From: Luteibacter sp. SG786
Lineage (GTDB): Bacteria; Pseudomonadota; Gammaproteobacteria; Xanthomonadales; Rhodanobacteraceae
Direction of reading: 5' to 3'
Assembly: GCF_011759605.1 (NCBI RefSeq)
Contig: NZ_JAAOYX010000002.1
Coordinates: 434,001 to 498,000, forward strand
Length of the DNA: 64,000 bases
Positions 63,859-64,000 of the stretch are shown piece after piece; positions within the stretch are counted from its first letter, which is position 1; every line of letters starts with the position of its first letter. Made by a program: the position numbers and the translations under genes. The notes beneath the pieces were generated by a model. The model was given only the letters and a program-made list of their open reading frames with translations. It made no database searches and had not been told where the DNA came from.

Positions 63859-64000
63859 TTACGCGCGTCCGGAGCTGTTTGTCGCAGTGATGGCCGCCGC
63901 CACTGACCTCGAGGCTGGCTTGAAAATCTCAATGATGTTGCTGGCCTGGACGATCACTGCTACGACCAAGACGATGAACACCATGGTCCGCATGAACCCG
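63859..64000 (-). CDS. C-terminal part of small membrane protein, possible trbC (VirB2-type pilin) slot
   Basis: An open frame running leftward from the window edge ends TAA next to trbD. Its visible part includes MVFIVLVVAVIVQASNIIEI (one membrane helix) and ends in a Ser/Ala-rich, Gly-Arg-Ala tail. RP4 has trbC here, but I cannot confirm a pilin from these 46 residues. It could instead start at an ATG at 63993 as a 44-residue protein. Not complete in the window. Confidence 0.45.
   Translation of the reverse strand, partial: GFMRTMVFIVLVVAVIVQASNIIEIFKPASRSVAAAITATNSSGRA

Noticed and set aside
1-64000. tRNA, rRNA or other structured RNA genes, prophage or transposase genes.
   Set aside because: No cloverleaf, rRNA-like stretch, integrase or IS transposase was recognised on either strand; a covariance-model search was not possible.

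Overview
This 64-kb window comes from a GC-rich gammaproteobacterial chromosome. Its gene content fits the Lysobacterales (Xanthomonadales), most plausibly a Luteibacter- or Dyella-like member of the Rhodanobacteraceae. The hints are a DUF3348/DUF802/OmpA/DUF2894 operon, a cyo quinol oxidase followed by SURF1, many two-component hybrids, and a REP-type repeat beginning TGTGGGAGCCG. The lineage is inferred from gene content, because no rRNA or tRNA gene is present. Genes are tightly packed: no gap exceeds about 215 bases, and 4-base stop/start overlaps are frequent.

Layout. 1-2893: tripartite-type efflux operon (outer-membrane lipoprotein, FtsX-like permease, ABC ATPase cut by the window edge). 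2996-5953: small secreted proteins, a DUF3820 protein and a GH30 glycosidase. 6056-11689: four overlapping genes for a triple-receiver hybrid kinase, CheR, CheB and a receiver-kinase. 11788-13692: pyridoxal reductase (PdxI) and a divergent LysR regulator. 13713-17376: the DUF3348/DUF802/OmpA/DUF2894 operon, which reads as a MotAB/ZorAB-like ion-driven motor. 17484-22264: small enzymes and regulators (NTF2-like, VOC, AraC, O-methyltransferase/TetR pair, AraC, a Tat-exported hydrolase). 22259-25131: DUF4331-HupE-DUF4198 operon. 25287-29096: YghZ-like aldo/keto reductase and a btuCDF-like importer. 29209-37213: hybrid kinase, ABC-F ATPase, LTA-synthase-like sulfatase-fold protein, YrbL-like protein and an ArnT-like glycosyltransferase. 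37428-41500: FecI/FecR/FecA-type cell-surface signalling. 41622-51538: VirK/YbjX protein, cyoABCD-SURF1, an MFS transporter, Ada and an epimerase. 51545-52090: DUF2058. 52142-64000: a Trb (IncP-like) type IV secretion operon on the minus strand in the RP4 order trbD-E-F-G-H-I-J-L-N, followed by a fimbrial-type adhesin and a lipoprotein.

How the parts work together. The window is mostly envelope biology: export, respiration, lipid or glycan modification, metal and cofactor uptake, and signal transduction. Two regions stand out. The first is the DUF802/OmpA operon, whose products show four MotA/ExbB-type membrane helices with a roughly 400-residue coiled tail, and a MotB-type plug helix carrying the expected Asp. 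The second is the Trb secretion operon, which carries an unusual TrbL C-terminal extension, a compositionally odd TrbJ gene, and a two-domain fimbrial tip-adhesin-like gene with no chaperone or usher nearby. Five REP loci lie between 35.4 and 50.5 kb, all between genes, and two of them are split into half-elements in reversed order.
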